Shown piece after piece: positions 43,825 through 52,257 of a DNA stretch of 64,000 nucleotides (position 1 is the stretch's first letter; each line of letters opens with the position of its first letter). The notes beneath the pieces were generated by a model. It searched no databases. It worked only from the letters and a program-made list of their open reading frames with translations, and was not told the DNA's origin. Source of the DNA: Roseovarius sp. (GTDB taxonomy: Bacteria; Pseudomonadota; Alphaproteobacteria; Rhodobacterales; Rhodobacteraceae); assembly GCF_027019125.1 (NCBI RefSeq), contig NZ_JALUXE010000034.1:434001-498000 (forward strand), read 5' to 3'. The position numbers and the translations under genes were made by a program.

Positions 43825-44793
43825 ATGCAGTCTATGGATCAGCGGAACAGCCCCGAACGCATCATGCGCGAAATGGATTGGAATCTCTTGCGCACTTTCG
43901 TCGTGCTGGCGCAGTCCACCTCGGTCACCGATGCCGCACATCGGTTACGGTTGACACAGCCTTCGGTATCTACGGCGTTGAAAAGGTTGGAGGATCGGGT
44001 GGGCAAGCGGCTTATCCACCGCACGCCGGGGCATTTCGCGCTGACCGAGGCAGGCGAGGTGCTGTATCGCGAGGCGCTGGATATCCAAGGCTCTATCCTG
44101 CGCCTCTCGACCCTCATGCGCGACATGACGGATGAGGTGACGGGCCATGTGCGGCTTTCCTTGGCTTCTCATGTGATCTGCCCACTTTTTGATCAGGTGC
44201 TGGCAGAGTTCCATGCGGAAAACCCCCGCGCGACGCTGGCAATCGAGGTGCATTCCTCGGCGCAGGCGATTGAAACGGTATCGGCGCGCTCTGCCTCGTT
44301 TGCCATCTGCCTTGTGCATCAGCGCAACCCCAAGCTGGAGTATATGCGCCTGTATCGAGAGTTCTTTGGCCTATTTTGTGGGCCAAACCATGCCCTGTTT
44401 GGCCGGCGCGACCTGACGCGCGCCGATCTCGCCGGGCGTTCAGCGGTCAGTTTTGAAACCGACCGATTGCAGGACGCGCTAAAGCCTGTGACGCTGATGC
44501 GCGCGCAGGCGGAACTCGGGGATCAGATCATCGCAACCTCGAGCCATCTCGAGGAAGTGCGCCGCATGATCATCGCGGGGCTGGGCGTGGGCCCGCTGCC
44601 GCTGCATGTGGCAGCGCGCGAGGTGCGCGATGGTCTCTTGTGGCAATTGCCGCCCTATGACCAGACAGCGGCGGTCGATGTGCACGTGGTCTGGAACCCG
44701 CGTGCGGTGCTCAATCGCGCGGAACAAAGCCTGCTTGACCTGTTGCTCGCCCGGATCGACGCTACGCCCATCGAGGAGCGGACGTATCGGTGA
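43825..44793 (+). CDS. LysR-family transcriptional regulator
   Basis: 322-residue LysR-type regulator. The helix-turn-helix is at DWNLLRTFVVLAQSTSVTDAAHRLRLTQPSVSTALKRLEDRVGKRL, with residues about 17-62, followed by the co-inducer binding domain (DEVTGHVRLSLASHVICPLF onward) in two lobes. ATGs at 43825, 43834 and 43873 are all possible; the last is where LysR proteins usually begin, but no good ribosome site separates them. It is divergent from the polyamine-type operon and is probably its regulator. Confidence 0.92.
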   Translation: MQSMDQRNSPERIMREMDWNLLRTFVVLAQSTSVTDAAHRLRLTQPSVSTALKRLEDRVGKRLIHRTPGHFALTEAGEVLYREALDIQGSILRLSTLMRDMTDEVTGHVRLSLASHVICPLFDQVLAEFHAENPRATLAIEVHSSAQAIETVSARSASFAICLVHQRNPKLEYMRLYREFFGLFCGPNHALFGRRDLTRADLAGRSAVSFETDRLQDALKPVTLMRAQAELGDQIIATSSHLEEVRRMIIAGLGVGPLPLHVAAREVRDGLLWQLPPYDQTAAVDVHVVWNPRAVLNRAEQSLLDLLLARIDATPIEERTYR

Positions 44794-44797
44794 GCGT

Positions 44798-44830
44798 GCG
44801 TCATAAAACCTTCACAAAACTGTCACACTT
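44798..44830 (+). promoter_or_regulatory. Pho box: three 11-base direct repeats
   Basis: Three heptamers GCGTCAT, CCTTCAC and CTGTCAC occur at exact 11-base intervals, the first two followed by AAAA and the third by ACTT, directly after the LysR stop and before a Na/Pi cotransporter gene. This is the arrangement of PhoB binding sites (consensus heptamer CTGTCAT with AT-rich 4-base spacers). Phosphate-starvation control of the next gene is a strong inference. Confidence 0.75.
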
Positions 44831-44922
44831 GGTGAAATCTGCGTCTGCGCCTCTTGTGTAGCGGTATTGCGCAGGTCACTCTCGGCGCTCTTGAACTACG
44901 GCCACGCGGACGAGTCACCGAA

Positions 44923-46584
44923 TTGGACGACCCAAACCTCACACTCTTCTTTCTCCAGATCGCCGGGGCTGCGGCGCTGCTGATCTGGTCGGTTCGCCTT
45001 GTGCGCACGGGGGTCGAACGAGCCTTTAGCGCAGAGTTGCGCCTCTGGTTGCGCCGATCGGGTCAGAGCCGCACGCTGGCCGCCATCACGGGCATGATCG
45101 CGGCCATGGCCCTCCAGAGTTCGACCGCCGTTGCCATTCTGACCGCCGGTTTCGTGGCATCGGGCGGCATCGCCATTGCTGCCGGGCTTGCAATCCTGCT
45201 GGGCGCTGACCTTGGATCGGCGCTTGTCGCCAAACTGCTTCTGGCGCGGCAGGCGTGGTTCATTCCGGTTCTCTTGCTGGGCGGTGTTGTTCTGTTTCTA
45301 CGTGGTCATCAGAGGCGCGCCCGGCAGAGCGGGCGTATTCTGATCGGGCTGGCGCTGATCTTTGTTTCGCTCGACATGCTGCGCGCGGCGACCGAACCCC
45401 TTATCGACAATCCGGCAGCAGCGGCGGCGATGCAATACCTGGCCCGCGATGTATTGACCGCCTTTGTGATCGGCGCGGTTTTCTCCTGGCTCGTTCATTC
45501 TTCGGTCGCTGCTGTTCTGCTCTTTGCCACCTTGGTGATGGAAGGGCTCATGCCTGTGCCAGCGGCCATCGCGCTGATCCTCGGGGCGAACCTTGGCGGT
45601 GCCTTCATCGCGTTTGGCCTGACCCTCGCCGCCGAGTTGGACGCGCGGCGTCTGGTTCTGTCAAACCTCTGTCTGCGTGGGGGTGGGGCGGCCCTCACCC
45701 TGGCCTTGCTGTCGGTGTTCCAGCCGCCCTTGGCATGGCTTGGGTCAACGCCTGCGGCGCAGATCATCCATCTCCACATCCTCTTCAATCTGGCGCTGGT
45801 CGTGCTTGTCCTGCCCTTTACGGGGGTTGCGACACGGCTTGCCGGCAAGGTTCTGTCTGCGCCCAGCCAGGGTAGCAGGCTCGATCATATCACAGCCCTT
45901 GATCCCGGCGCGCTCGGCAATCCGACCCGCGCGCTGTCTTGCGCCACACGTGAAGTGATCCGGATCGGCGAAATGGTCGAGGCCATGCTGCGCCCGGTTC
46001 CCACGCTCTTTACGACCTGGGAGGAGGGCACGGCATCCGCCATCCGCGATGCTCAGGAGAATCTGCGCAGACGCCATTTCGACACAAAGCTCTATCTGGC
46101 ACAGCTCACGCGCAACGGGCTGTCGGAGGAGTTGAGTCAAAACTCGCTGGACCTATCGACGACCGCTGCCAATTTCGAGGCGGCGGGGGATGCGATTGCC
46201 AGCACGCTTCTCGGCCTTGCGCAGCGTTTGACGGCGGAAGGCGTGCATTTCTCCCGCCCGGGCTGGCTAGAGATTTGCGATTTCCACGACCGGGTTCTGG
46301 CCAATGCGCAACTGGCGCTGCGGGTGATGATGACCCAACACCCTGATGATGCCCGCGCGCTAGTGGCGGAAAAGGACAGCATCCGCGCCCTTGAGCAAGA
46401 GTTGCAGCGCGCGCATTTGGGCCGCTTGCGCGAGGGGCTGACCGAGAGCATCGAAACTAGCAATATCCATCAGGAGACGCTGCGCGCCCTCAAGCAGGTG
46501 AACACCGGATTTACCATGGCCGCCTATCCGATCCTCACGGAAACCGGCGACCTGTTGTCGAGCCGCATCTCGTCGCGGGCCTGA
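44923..46584 (+). CDS. Na/Pi cotransporter family protein with PhoU-like domain
   Basis: 553-residue membrane protein of the NptA/YjbB type. Two inverted Na/Pi repeats carry MALQSSTAVAILTAGF (about 66-81) and the second-copy WLVHSSVAAVLLFATL, where His replaces the usual Gln of the QSS motif. About eight hydrophobic helices end near 310, then a helical PhoU-like cytoplasmic region (about 340-553). No ATG or GTG opens the gene well; TTG at 44923 (LDDPNLTLFF, matching family N-termini) is preferred over TTG at 44854, which would lie only 24 bases after the Pho box. It imports or exports phosphate, depending on conditions. Confidence 0.85.
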   Translation: MDDPNLTLFFLQIAGAAALLIWSVRLVRTGVERAFSAELRLWLRRSGQSRTLAAITGMIAAMALQSSTAVAILTAGFVASGGIAIAAGLAILLGADLGSALVAKLLLARQAWFIPVLLLGGVVLFLRGHQRRARQSGRILIGLALIFVSLDMLRAATEPLIDNPAAAAAMQYLARDVLTAFVIGAVFSWLVHSSVAAVLLFATLVMEGLMPVPAAIALILGANLGGAFIAFGLTLAAELDARRLVLSNLCLRGGGAALTLALLSVFQPPLAWLGSTPAAQIIHLHILFNLALVVLVLPFTGVATRLAGKVLSAPSQGSRLDHITALDPGALGNPTRALSCATREVIRIGEMVEAMLRPVPTLFTTWEEGTASAIRDAQENLRRRHFDTKLYLAQLTRNGLSEELSQNSLDLSTTAANFEAAGDAIASTLLGLAQRLTAEGVHFSRPGWLEICDFHDRVLANAQLALRVMMTQHPDDARALVAEKDSIRALEQELQRAHLGRLREGLTESIETSNIHQETLRALKQVNTGFTMAAYPILTETGDLLSSRISSRA

Positions 46585-46729
46585 GCGATCCAGCGGCGCA
46601 CGCGAAATCTGAGGCGGCATGCCTGCCATACAACCTTTTAGAGATTCAAAGATTGCCCGAAACGGTGTATCAAGGATGCGACCGGCCCCGGTCCCATTCC
46701 ACAGCATCAGATATTTCCGGAGAGCGCAT

Positions 46730-48283
46730 TTGAACATCAAAGCATCCACCCCGCCCGTCACGCTGACCGTTTCGATTGACGGTGCGGCCCCCGTCACCAA
46801 GACCTGTGACCTCTTGGTGGTCGCCTGCGAACCACGCAATCTGAGCGGCATTTGTGATTACACGTCCGCAGAGAGCGCGGTCTTTGATCAACTGACCAAT
46901 TTCACCTTTCATACCACTCTGGTGCGGGTGAAAGTGCCCAATCCCGCGCCGAAATACGGGATCATTCTTGCCCCGACCGAGATCACCGCGATGGCAGGCC
47001 ATGTCAGCGGTTATCGCAACGAAACGGCCAAGCAATTCTCGCTCGAAACGGCCAATTCCATGACCGAGAACCTTGTGACCGTCTATCAGTTGCAGGGCCC
47101 GGCCAGCCCGCCGATGACCGAGGCGGAATTTCTTGCCAACCTGGAACAGACGCTGCCCACGCTCGATTGGTGGCCCTATCCCGATTACGAAATCGTCACG
47201 GACAGCACGGGCGCGCCGGTCGATCTGCGGACACCCTATTTCGACCATTTCGACAACTCCGGGCTGCGCGGGGGCGGTCCGTGGAACTATCTGGGCCTGC
47301 AAGGCAAGAACAACACGGTCTTTGTTCATGGTTCGACCTGTTTTGAATCCGTGCTGCAATGCTGGCAGTATGGCGGCATGTTGCTGGACCAGCAGGAAAA
47401 GCTGGGCTGGTCCTTGCCTGCGGACAAGACGGCGCCGATCATCGTGCTGGGGGCCGGCCCGTCGGGGATGATGTTCGCGCACCGCTTGCAAGGGTTGGGT
47501 TATACCAATGTCGAGATCCTCGAATCCACCGACCGTTTCGGCGGCAAGACGCATACCGTCACCTATGATCTCCCCTCGCCCAACGGGCAGCCCACGCCTT
47601 GCGAGTTGGGCACCTGTTACCTCTCGCCCGCTTACGACCAGATGGCCGCACATTTTGCAGCCTGCGGGTTCATGGAGGGCAATATCCGCGAGGGCATGTA
47701 CCTGACCGCCAACCATCAGGACCCGGCAGGCCACACGATCCGCGGCATGGTTACAACCGGGCAGTTTCCCGGCGTGACCGCACCGGCCACATTGATGGAT
47801 TATGACGACTACACGCTTCTCAAGGGGTATTACGAGGCCAACCAGCCCTTTGCCGATCCTGCAAACTGGATGGCGGGGTTCGACGCGGACAAGGTCAAGG
47901 CCGAGATTTTCGTGCGCCTGGCGGAGTATGACGTGCTGCTGGCGCTCTATCGCGGCCTCACCCTGCCCATGCCGCTGAGCGCGCCGACGGAACTGCTCCA
48001 GTATGACAGCTTCTACGACTTTCTCGCCAAGAATGATCTGCTGATCCTGACCGGAATGCTGGAATATGCCTACTCGGTGCAGGGATACGGCCCGTTGAAG
48101 CAAATACCCGCCTATTACGGCATGATCTGGATTTCTCTGCCGCTGACGCTTGGCCTGATCTTTAGCGACAAACCGGCTGTGACCGTGTTGTCAAAAGGTT
48201 GGCTTGATATCTGGACACAAATGGCTCCGACGCTACGTATCACCACAAATGCTCAGGTGACAAATATAACGCGCATATCCTAA
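46730..48283 (+). CDS. Apparently circularly permuted amine-oxidase-like flavoprotein
   Basis: 517 residues from a TTG start with GGAGAG five bases upstream (MNIKASTPPVTLTVSIDGAA). Residues 1-215 match what is normally the C-terminal half of amine-oxidase-like FAD proteins: CDLLVVACEPRNL (about 22-34), substrate-domain strands, and the C-terminal FAD-contact stretch FVHGSTCFESVLQCW (about 198-212). At residue 241 the N-terminal dinucleotide motif begins, VLGAGPSGMMFAHRLQ with downstream EILESTDRFGGKTHTV; the chain then runs through the middle region to KGWLDIWTQMAP and stops at TNITRIS, just where the first residues of the gene would continue. The whole set of segments is present once, in swapped order. 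Neighbours are intact; function unknown. Confidence 0.75.
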   Translation: MNIKASTPPVTLTVSIDGAAPVTKTCDLLVVACEPRNLSGICDYTSAESAVFDQLTNFTFHTTLVRVKVPNPAPKYGIILAPTEITAMAGHVSGYRNETAKQFSLETANSMTENLVTVYQLQGPASPPMTEAEFLANLEQTLPTLDWWPYPDYEIVTDSTGAPVDLRTPYFDHFDNSGLRGGGPWNYLGLQGKNNTVFVHGSTCFESVLQCWQYGGMLLDQQEKLGWSLPADKTAPIIVLGAGPSGMMFAHRLQGLGYTNVEILESTDRFGGKTHTVTYDLPSPNGQPTPCELGTCYLSPAYDQMAAHFAACGFMEGNIREGMYLTANHQDPAGHTIRGMVTTGQFPGVTAPATLMDYDDYTLLKGYYEANQPFADPANWMAGFDADKVKAEIFVRLAEYDVLLALYRGLTLPMPLSAPTELLQYDSFYDFLAKNDLLILTGMLEYAYSVQGYGPLKQIPAYYGMIWISLPLTLGLIFSDKPAVTVLSKGWLDIWTQMAPTLRITTNAQVTNITRIS

Positions 48284-48324
48284 AGATAGGGGGCGGGCTG
48301 GGCACCGCGACGAAGGGGACAAAG

Positions 48325-50103
48325 GTGAAGACGCTGGAGCGCAAGGCGACAACCATCGCCGCCGCGGATGTGGTGGGGTTTTCCCGCCTTGTGGCGATGG
48401 ACGAGGACGGCGTGTTCACCCGTCTGCGCACCCTGCGACAGACGATCATCGACCCGGCCATCGCGGATCATGGCGGACGCGTTGTCAAATCCATGGGCGA
48501 CGGGCTTTTGGTGGAGTTCCCCGGCCCTGCCGCCGCCGTCCATGCCTCCTTGACTGCACAGCGCGCGATTGCGGAGCATGAGCGCAACAATCCGGAGGAT
48601 CTGCGCATCCGCCTGCGGGTGGGCATCAATCACGGCAGCGTGCTGATCGACGGAAGCGATGTGTTGGGTGACGTGGTCAATATCGCTGCGCGGCTGGAAA
48701 CCCTGTCCGCCCCCGGCGGCATTTGCGTCTCGCGCACGGTGCGCGACATGCTGGCGCGGGAACCGGGCCTGATCATCAGCGGTCAAGGCATGCAATATGT
48801 GCGCAACATTCCGACGCCGGTCGAGGTCTGGCATGTCACGACCGGGGTAGAGGCCGAAAACCGCAGCACCGTCACCCAGAGCGCCGATCGTCCGTCAGTG
48901 ATCGTCTTGCCGTTCGATAACCTGTCCTCTTCGGTCGAGGACGGGTTTCTGGCGGATGGCATCGCCGAGGATCTGATCAACGAGCTCTCGCGCTTTCGCT
49001 CGCTGTTCGTGATCGCACGTGGGTCGTCCTTTGCCTACAAGGACCGCGCGCAGGACATGCGGCAGATCGCGCAGGACATGCGTGTGCGCTATGTGGTCAA
49101 GGGGGCCGTGCGCCGCGCGGGGGCGCGGCTGCGTGTGACTGCGCAACTGATCGAGGCCGAGACAGGCCGTCAGATCTGGTCTGATCGCTATGATCGCGAT
49201 ATGGCCGATCTTTTTGCCCTGCAAGATGACATTACCCGGTGCATCGTCACCGGCCTCACCCCTGAAATCGGCGCGCATGAACGCGCCATGTCGCGCGCCA
49301 AACCAACCGAGAGCCTGTCGGCCTGGGAAATGTGCCAGCGTGGGCTGACCGAAATCGACATGCGCACCTCTGGTGGCGTCCGTAATGCGACCGCCCTGTT
49401 TCATGCCGCCGCAGAGGCCGATCCGACCTATGCTTTGCCGCATGCCTTGATTGGCCGTGTTCATGCCGTGCGGATTTATTCGGGTCGGAGCCGCAATCCC
49501 CGTGAAGATGTGGTCAAGGGCATGTTCCACGCCAATCGCGCCATTGAACTGGATGACAGGCTAGAGCTTGGGCATATCACCCTGGCGCAGCTCCTGACCC
49601 TGCAAGGGCAAGAGAAGGACGCGCGCGAGGCGCTTGCCCGCGCGCGCGCCCTCAATCACAATGACGCGCTGATCTATAATGCGCAGACCTTCATCAACCT
49701 CTTTCAAAAGAACCCCGACACCGAAGAGATGGAAGAGGCCGGATTAGAGGCCGTTCGCCTCAGTCCCCAAGATCCGATGCTGTGGTCGTTCCATTGGATG
49801 CTCGCCGTTGCGATCTGGATGCGCGACATGACCTTGGGAGAGAACATGCGCCCATATCTCGAACCGGCGGCCCGCCATCCGGGGGCAGAGGCCTTTGTGC
49901 ATTCTGCGTATGCGGTGCTGTCCCTGCGCGCAGGCGACCGGACCACGGCAGAGCGCGCCTTGGCACAAGCGTTGACCGTGCGCCCCGATTTTTCCCTTGA
50001 TGTGATCAAATATGGGTTCCATTTCCCGAAATGGCCCGCGCTCGTGGCCGGGATCAAGGATGACCTGGAAACCCTCGTCTCGATGGGATTGCCGCGCCGG
50101 TGA
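48325..50103 (+). CDS. Class III adenylate/guanylate cyclase-TolB-TPR protein
   Basis: 592 residues. An N-terminal class III cyclase domain (about 1-170) has the metal Asp residues in AADVVGFSRL and KSMGDGLLVEF, and GDVVNIAARLETLS before the transition-state region. A TolB-like segment (about 190-300) follows: VIVLPFDNLSS, DGIAEDLINELSRFRSLFVI and the VVKGAVRRAGARLRVTAQLI strand. The C-terminal half is TPR-like helices (about 320-590). GTG start at 48325, ribosome site GAAGGGGAC upstream. No transmembrane segment was seen, so it is cytoplasmic. This cyclase-TolB-TPR class is common in alphaproteobacteria; product cAMP is inferred. Confidence 0.88.
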   Translation: MKTLERKATTIAAADVVGFSRLVAMDEDGVFTRLRTLRQTIIDPAIADHGGRVVKSMGDGLLVEFPGPAAAVHASLTAQRAIAEHERNNPEDLRIRLRVGINHGSVLIDGSDVLGDVVNIAARLETLSAPGGICVSRTVRDMLAREPGLIISGQGMQYVRNIPTPVEVWHVTTGVEAENRSTVTQSADRPSVIVLPFDNLSSSVEDGFLADGIAEDLINELSRFRSLFVIARGSSFAYKDRAQDMRQIAQDMRVRYVVKGAVRRAGARLRVTAQLIEAETGRQIWSDRYDRDMADLFALQDDITRCIVTGLTPEIGAHERAMSRAKPTESLSAWEMCQRGLTEIDMRTSGGVRNATALFHAAAEADPTYALPHALIGRVHAVRIYSGRSRNPREDVVKGMFHANRAIELDDRLELGHITLAQLLTLQGQEKDAREALARARALNHNDALIYNAQTFINLFQKNPDTEEMEEAGLEAVRLSPQDPMLWSFHWMLAVAIWMRDMTLGENMRPYLEPAARHPGAEAFVHSAYAVLSLRAGDRTTAERALAQALTVRPDFSLDVIKYGFHFPKWPALVAGIKDDLETLVSMGLPRR

Positions 50104-50230
50104 TGCAATGGCGTGGCGGATGTGTTAAGCTCTCGGCATTGCCGCTCGACCCAATTTGGATCAAATCGCGTTTCCGGCGGAGTGCCTCATTTGAGAGCCG
50201 CGCAGTTATGCCTATTGCCCGAGGTGTTTC

Positions 50231-50617
50231 ATGACGAGCATTTTCGATACGTGCCTCTTTCTGACCCTGTTTCAGATGAAGCATTACCTGGGTGATTTTC
50301 AGCTTCAGACCGGATGGATCGCGCGGAATAAAGGGCGCTATGGCCATCCATCGGGTATTGTGCACGCCGGGGTTCATGGTGCGTTGAGCCTACCCATCCT
50401 GCTCTGGTTCGCTGTGCCGTGGGAACTGGCGCTTGGTCTCGCTCTTGCCGAGATCGTCGTGCATTATCATATCGACTGGGCCAAGGCGCGCCGCGTGGCG
50501 CAGGAGGGTGTGACCGAGACCGATCCGCGTTTCTGGCACTACCTTGGTCTCGATCAGGCTGCACATCAGCTGACCTATATTGCGCTGTTGGCAGTGGTTG
50601 CGAGCCGCGCGGCCTGA
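50231..50617 (+). CDS. DUF3307 family membrane protein
   Basis: 128-residue membrane protein with hydrophobic segments including GALSLPILLWFAVPWELALG and LTYIALLAVVASRAA. DUF3307 signature residues are visible: FQMKHYLGDFQLQT (His and Asp-Phe-Gln), IVHAGVHG, and EIVVHYHIDWAKAR, then YLGLDQAAHQLTY. Function is unknown in the family. It is on its own, converging on tenA across a long hairpin. Confidence 0.82.
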   Translation: MTSIFDTCLFLTLFQMKHYLGDFQLQTGWIARNKGRYGHPSGIVHAGVHGALSLPILLWFAVPWELALGLALAEIVVHYHIDWAKARRVAQEGVTETDPRFWHYLGLDQAAHQLTYIALLAVVASRAA

Positions 50618-50636
50618 ATATCTCAGGTCACGCGGC
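50604..50636. terminator. Long hairpin between converging DUF3307 gene and tenA
   Basis: Stems GCCGCG / CGCGGC and GGCCTGA / TCAGGTC (one G-T pair) with a single C-A mismatch between them and a 5-base loop ATATC. The hairpin includes the DUF3307 stop codon and ends 9 bases from the tenA stop. No T-run. Confidence 0.6.
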
Positions 50637-50644
50637 GAAGGGCA

Positions 50645-51328
50645 TCAGTGACCAAACGACAGGCCCATGTCCCAGAAACTGACTTCAAGCCGCGTGGCGG
50701 TGCTGAAGCGCTGACAGAGGCGACCCCAGCCGGGTGTTGCCTCGGCCCCTGCACCCAGTCGCCGCGCCACGGCACCGTCAAAGAGCAGGCCAGCATCGCG
50801 GCAGACCTGTTGATAGGCGTCGCCAGCGTAGGTGTTGATCCAGCCGGCGTAGGGGTGATCCTCTTCCACCGGCCCCAGCCGCGCCCCAATCTCGCCATAG
50901 CCCATGACGCATGGGGCAAGTGCCGCCAGCAGATCGAGGAAGTTGCCGGAATGCCCCGCGTCGAGGACGTAGCGCGTATAGGCCAGATTGGCGGGGTGTT
51001 CCTCGGCATTGTAGAGGTCGTTCTCGCTCAGCCCCGCTTCGGCGCAGGTTTTGACATGCAGGCTGAGCTCGTGGTTGACCAGCGCATCGACGGTGGCGGC
51101 ACAGGCGCGCATCTCCTCCAGCGCGTCGGCCTTGGTCACGGCCAGCGCCCAGGCACGGGCAAAATGGATGAGAAACACGTAATCCTGCACCAGATACCCA
51201 AGGAACGCCTTGCGCGGCAGTGTGCCATCGCGCAACCCCTCGACAAAGGCATGATGCGTGTAATCCTGCCAGACCTGGCCCGCCGCATCGCGCAAGCGGG
51301 GAAAGGTTATTCCGTAATCATGTGTCAT
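50645..51328 (-). CDS. tenA: Thiaminase II TenA
   Basis: 227-residue all-helical enzyme that hydrolyses amino-HMP to HMP in thiamin salvage. Landmarks: FVEGLRDGTLPRKAFLGYLV (about 29-48), QDYVFLIHFARAWALAV, a conserved Cys in APCVMGYGEIG (about 137) and the Glu/Tyr pair near YAGDAYQQVC. Its start overlaps the thiY-like stop by 4 bases, so it belongs to the thiamin operon under TPP control. The family cysteine nucleophile, Cys about 135, fits this position. Confidence 0.94.
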   Translation of the reverse strand: MTHDYGITFPRLRDAAGQVWQDYTHHAFVEGLRDGTLPRKAFLGYLVQDYVFLIHFARAWALAVTKADALEEMRACAATVDALVNHELSLHVKTCAEAGLSENDLYNAEEHPANLAYTRYVLDAGHSGNFLDLLAALAPCVMGYGEIGARLGPVEEDHPYAGWINTYAGDAYQQVCRDAGLLFDGAVARRLGAGAEATPGWGRLCQRFSTATRLEVSFWDMGLSFGH

Positions 51329-52257
51329 TCCGCGTTCAGGTCCATGGCAAGGCCGGATACGGGCGTTGCGTTCTCGATCATCCCGGTGTCGAGTAGGAAC
51401 TGTTCAAAGCGCTTGTAGCGGGCGTGATCCAGGGCCGCGGGGCGGGTGGCGAAGCGCGGAAAGGTGTCAACCCAGGCCTTTTCGTTCAACTCATCCTGCA
51501 ATTCGGGCGATGTGCCTGCGAAAATTTCCCAGCTCTCCTGTGGGTGATTCATGATGTATTGCGTCGCGCGCTCTGTGGCATGCAGAAACCGGCGGATCAT
51601 GTCGGCATTCATCGTGTCGGGATTGGCGACATAGATCAGCTCGTCATAGGCGGGCACGCCTTCTTCCTCGATGTAGAAACACCGCCCCGGAACACCTTCG
51701 ATTTCCATCTGATTGAGTTCGAAATTGCGATAGGCCCCAATCACCGCATCGACTTGACCCGACATGAGCGAGGGCGAGAGAGACCAGTTGACGCTGACCA
51801 ATTCGATATCGCTCAGGCCATGGCCATGCTGCGCAAGAATGGTCGAGAGCAGCACTTCTTCGACGCCGGCGACCGAAAAGCCCACCTTGCGCCCCTTGAG
51901 GTCAGCGGTGGATTTGATCGGGCCGTCCTCAAGCACCAAGAGGCAGTTGAGAGGGGTCGCGACCAGAGTGCCCACGCGGCGCAGCGGCAGCCCGTTCTCG
52001 ATCTGCATGTGCAACTGCGGCTGGTAGGAAATCGCAAGATCGGCCTGGCCGGCGGCCACCATCTTGGGCGGATCGGACGGATCGGCAGGTGCGATGACCT
52101 CGACCTCAAGTCCGGCCTCTTGGAAATAGCCCAGTTCTTCGGCCACGATGATCGGGCCGTGATCCGGGTTGATGAACCAATCCAGAATGAGCGTCATCTT
52201 GTCCTGTGCCATGGCCGGGCTGGCGAAAAGAGCAAGGATCAGGGTGAGGTATCTCAT
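51325..52257 (-). CDS. thiY: ABC binding protein for a thiamin-pyrimidine precursor (ThiY/NMT1-like)
   Basis: 310-residue periplasmic protein with signal peptide [18 protein letters not shown] and the NMT1/THI5-like fold ([20 protein letters not shown] at about 23-42, [33 protein letters not shown]). ThiY binds formyl-aminopyrimidine from degraded thiamin and feeds TenA, whose gene follows with a 4-base overlap. No permease or ATPase (thiX, thiZ) lies in this operon, so the importer must be completed from elsewhere or is another one. It overlaps the thiF stop by 4 bases. Confidence 0.87.
   Translation of the reverse strand: MRYLTLILALFASPAMAQDKMTLILDWFINPDHGPIIVAEELGYFQEAGLEVEVIAPADPSDPPKMVAAGQADLAISYQPQLHMQIENGLPLRRVGTLVATPLNCLLVLEDGPIKSTADLKGRKVGFSVAGVEEVLLSTILAQHGHGLSDIELVSVNWSLSPSLMSGQVDAVIGAYRNFELNQMEIEGVPGRCFYIEEEGVPAYDELIYVANPDTMNADMIRRFLHATERATQYIMNHPQESWEIFAGTSPELQDELNEKAWVDTFPRFATRPAALDHARYKRFEQFLLDTGMIENATPVSGLAMDLNAE

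Noticed and set aside
46619..46729. N-terminal extension (MPAIQPFRDS) of the permuted flavoprotein gene
   Set aside because: It lacks a ribosome site and any similarity; TTG at 46730 has GGAGAG at correct spacing.
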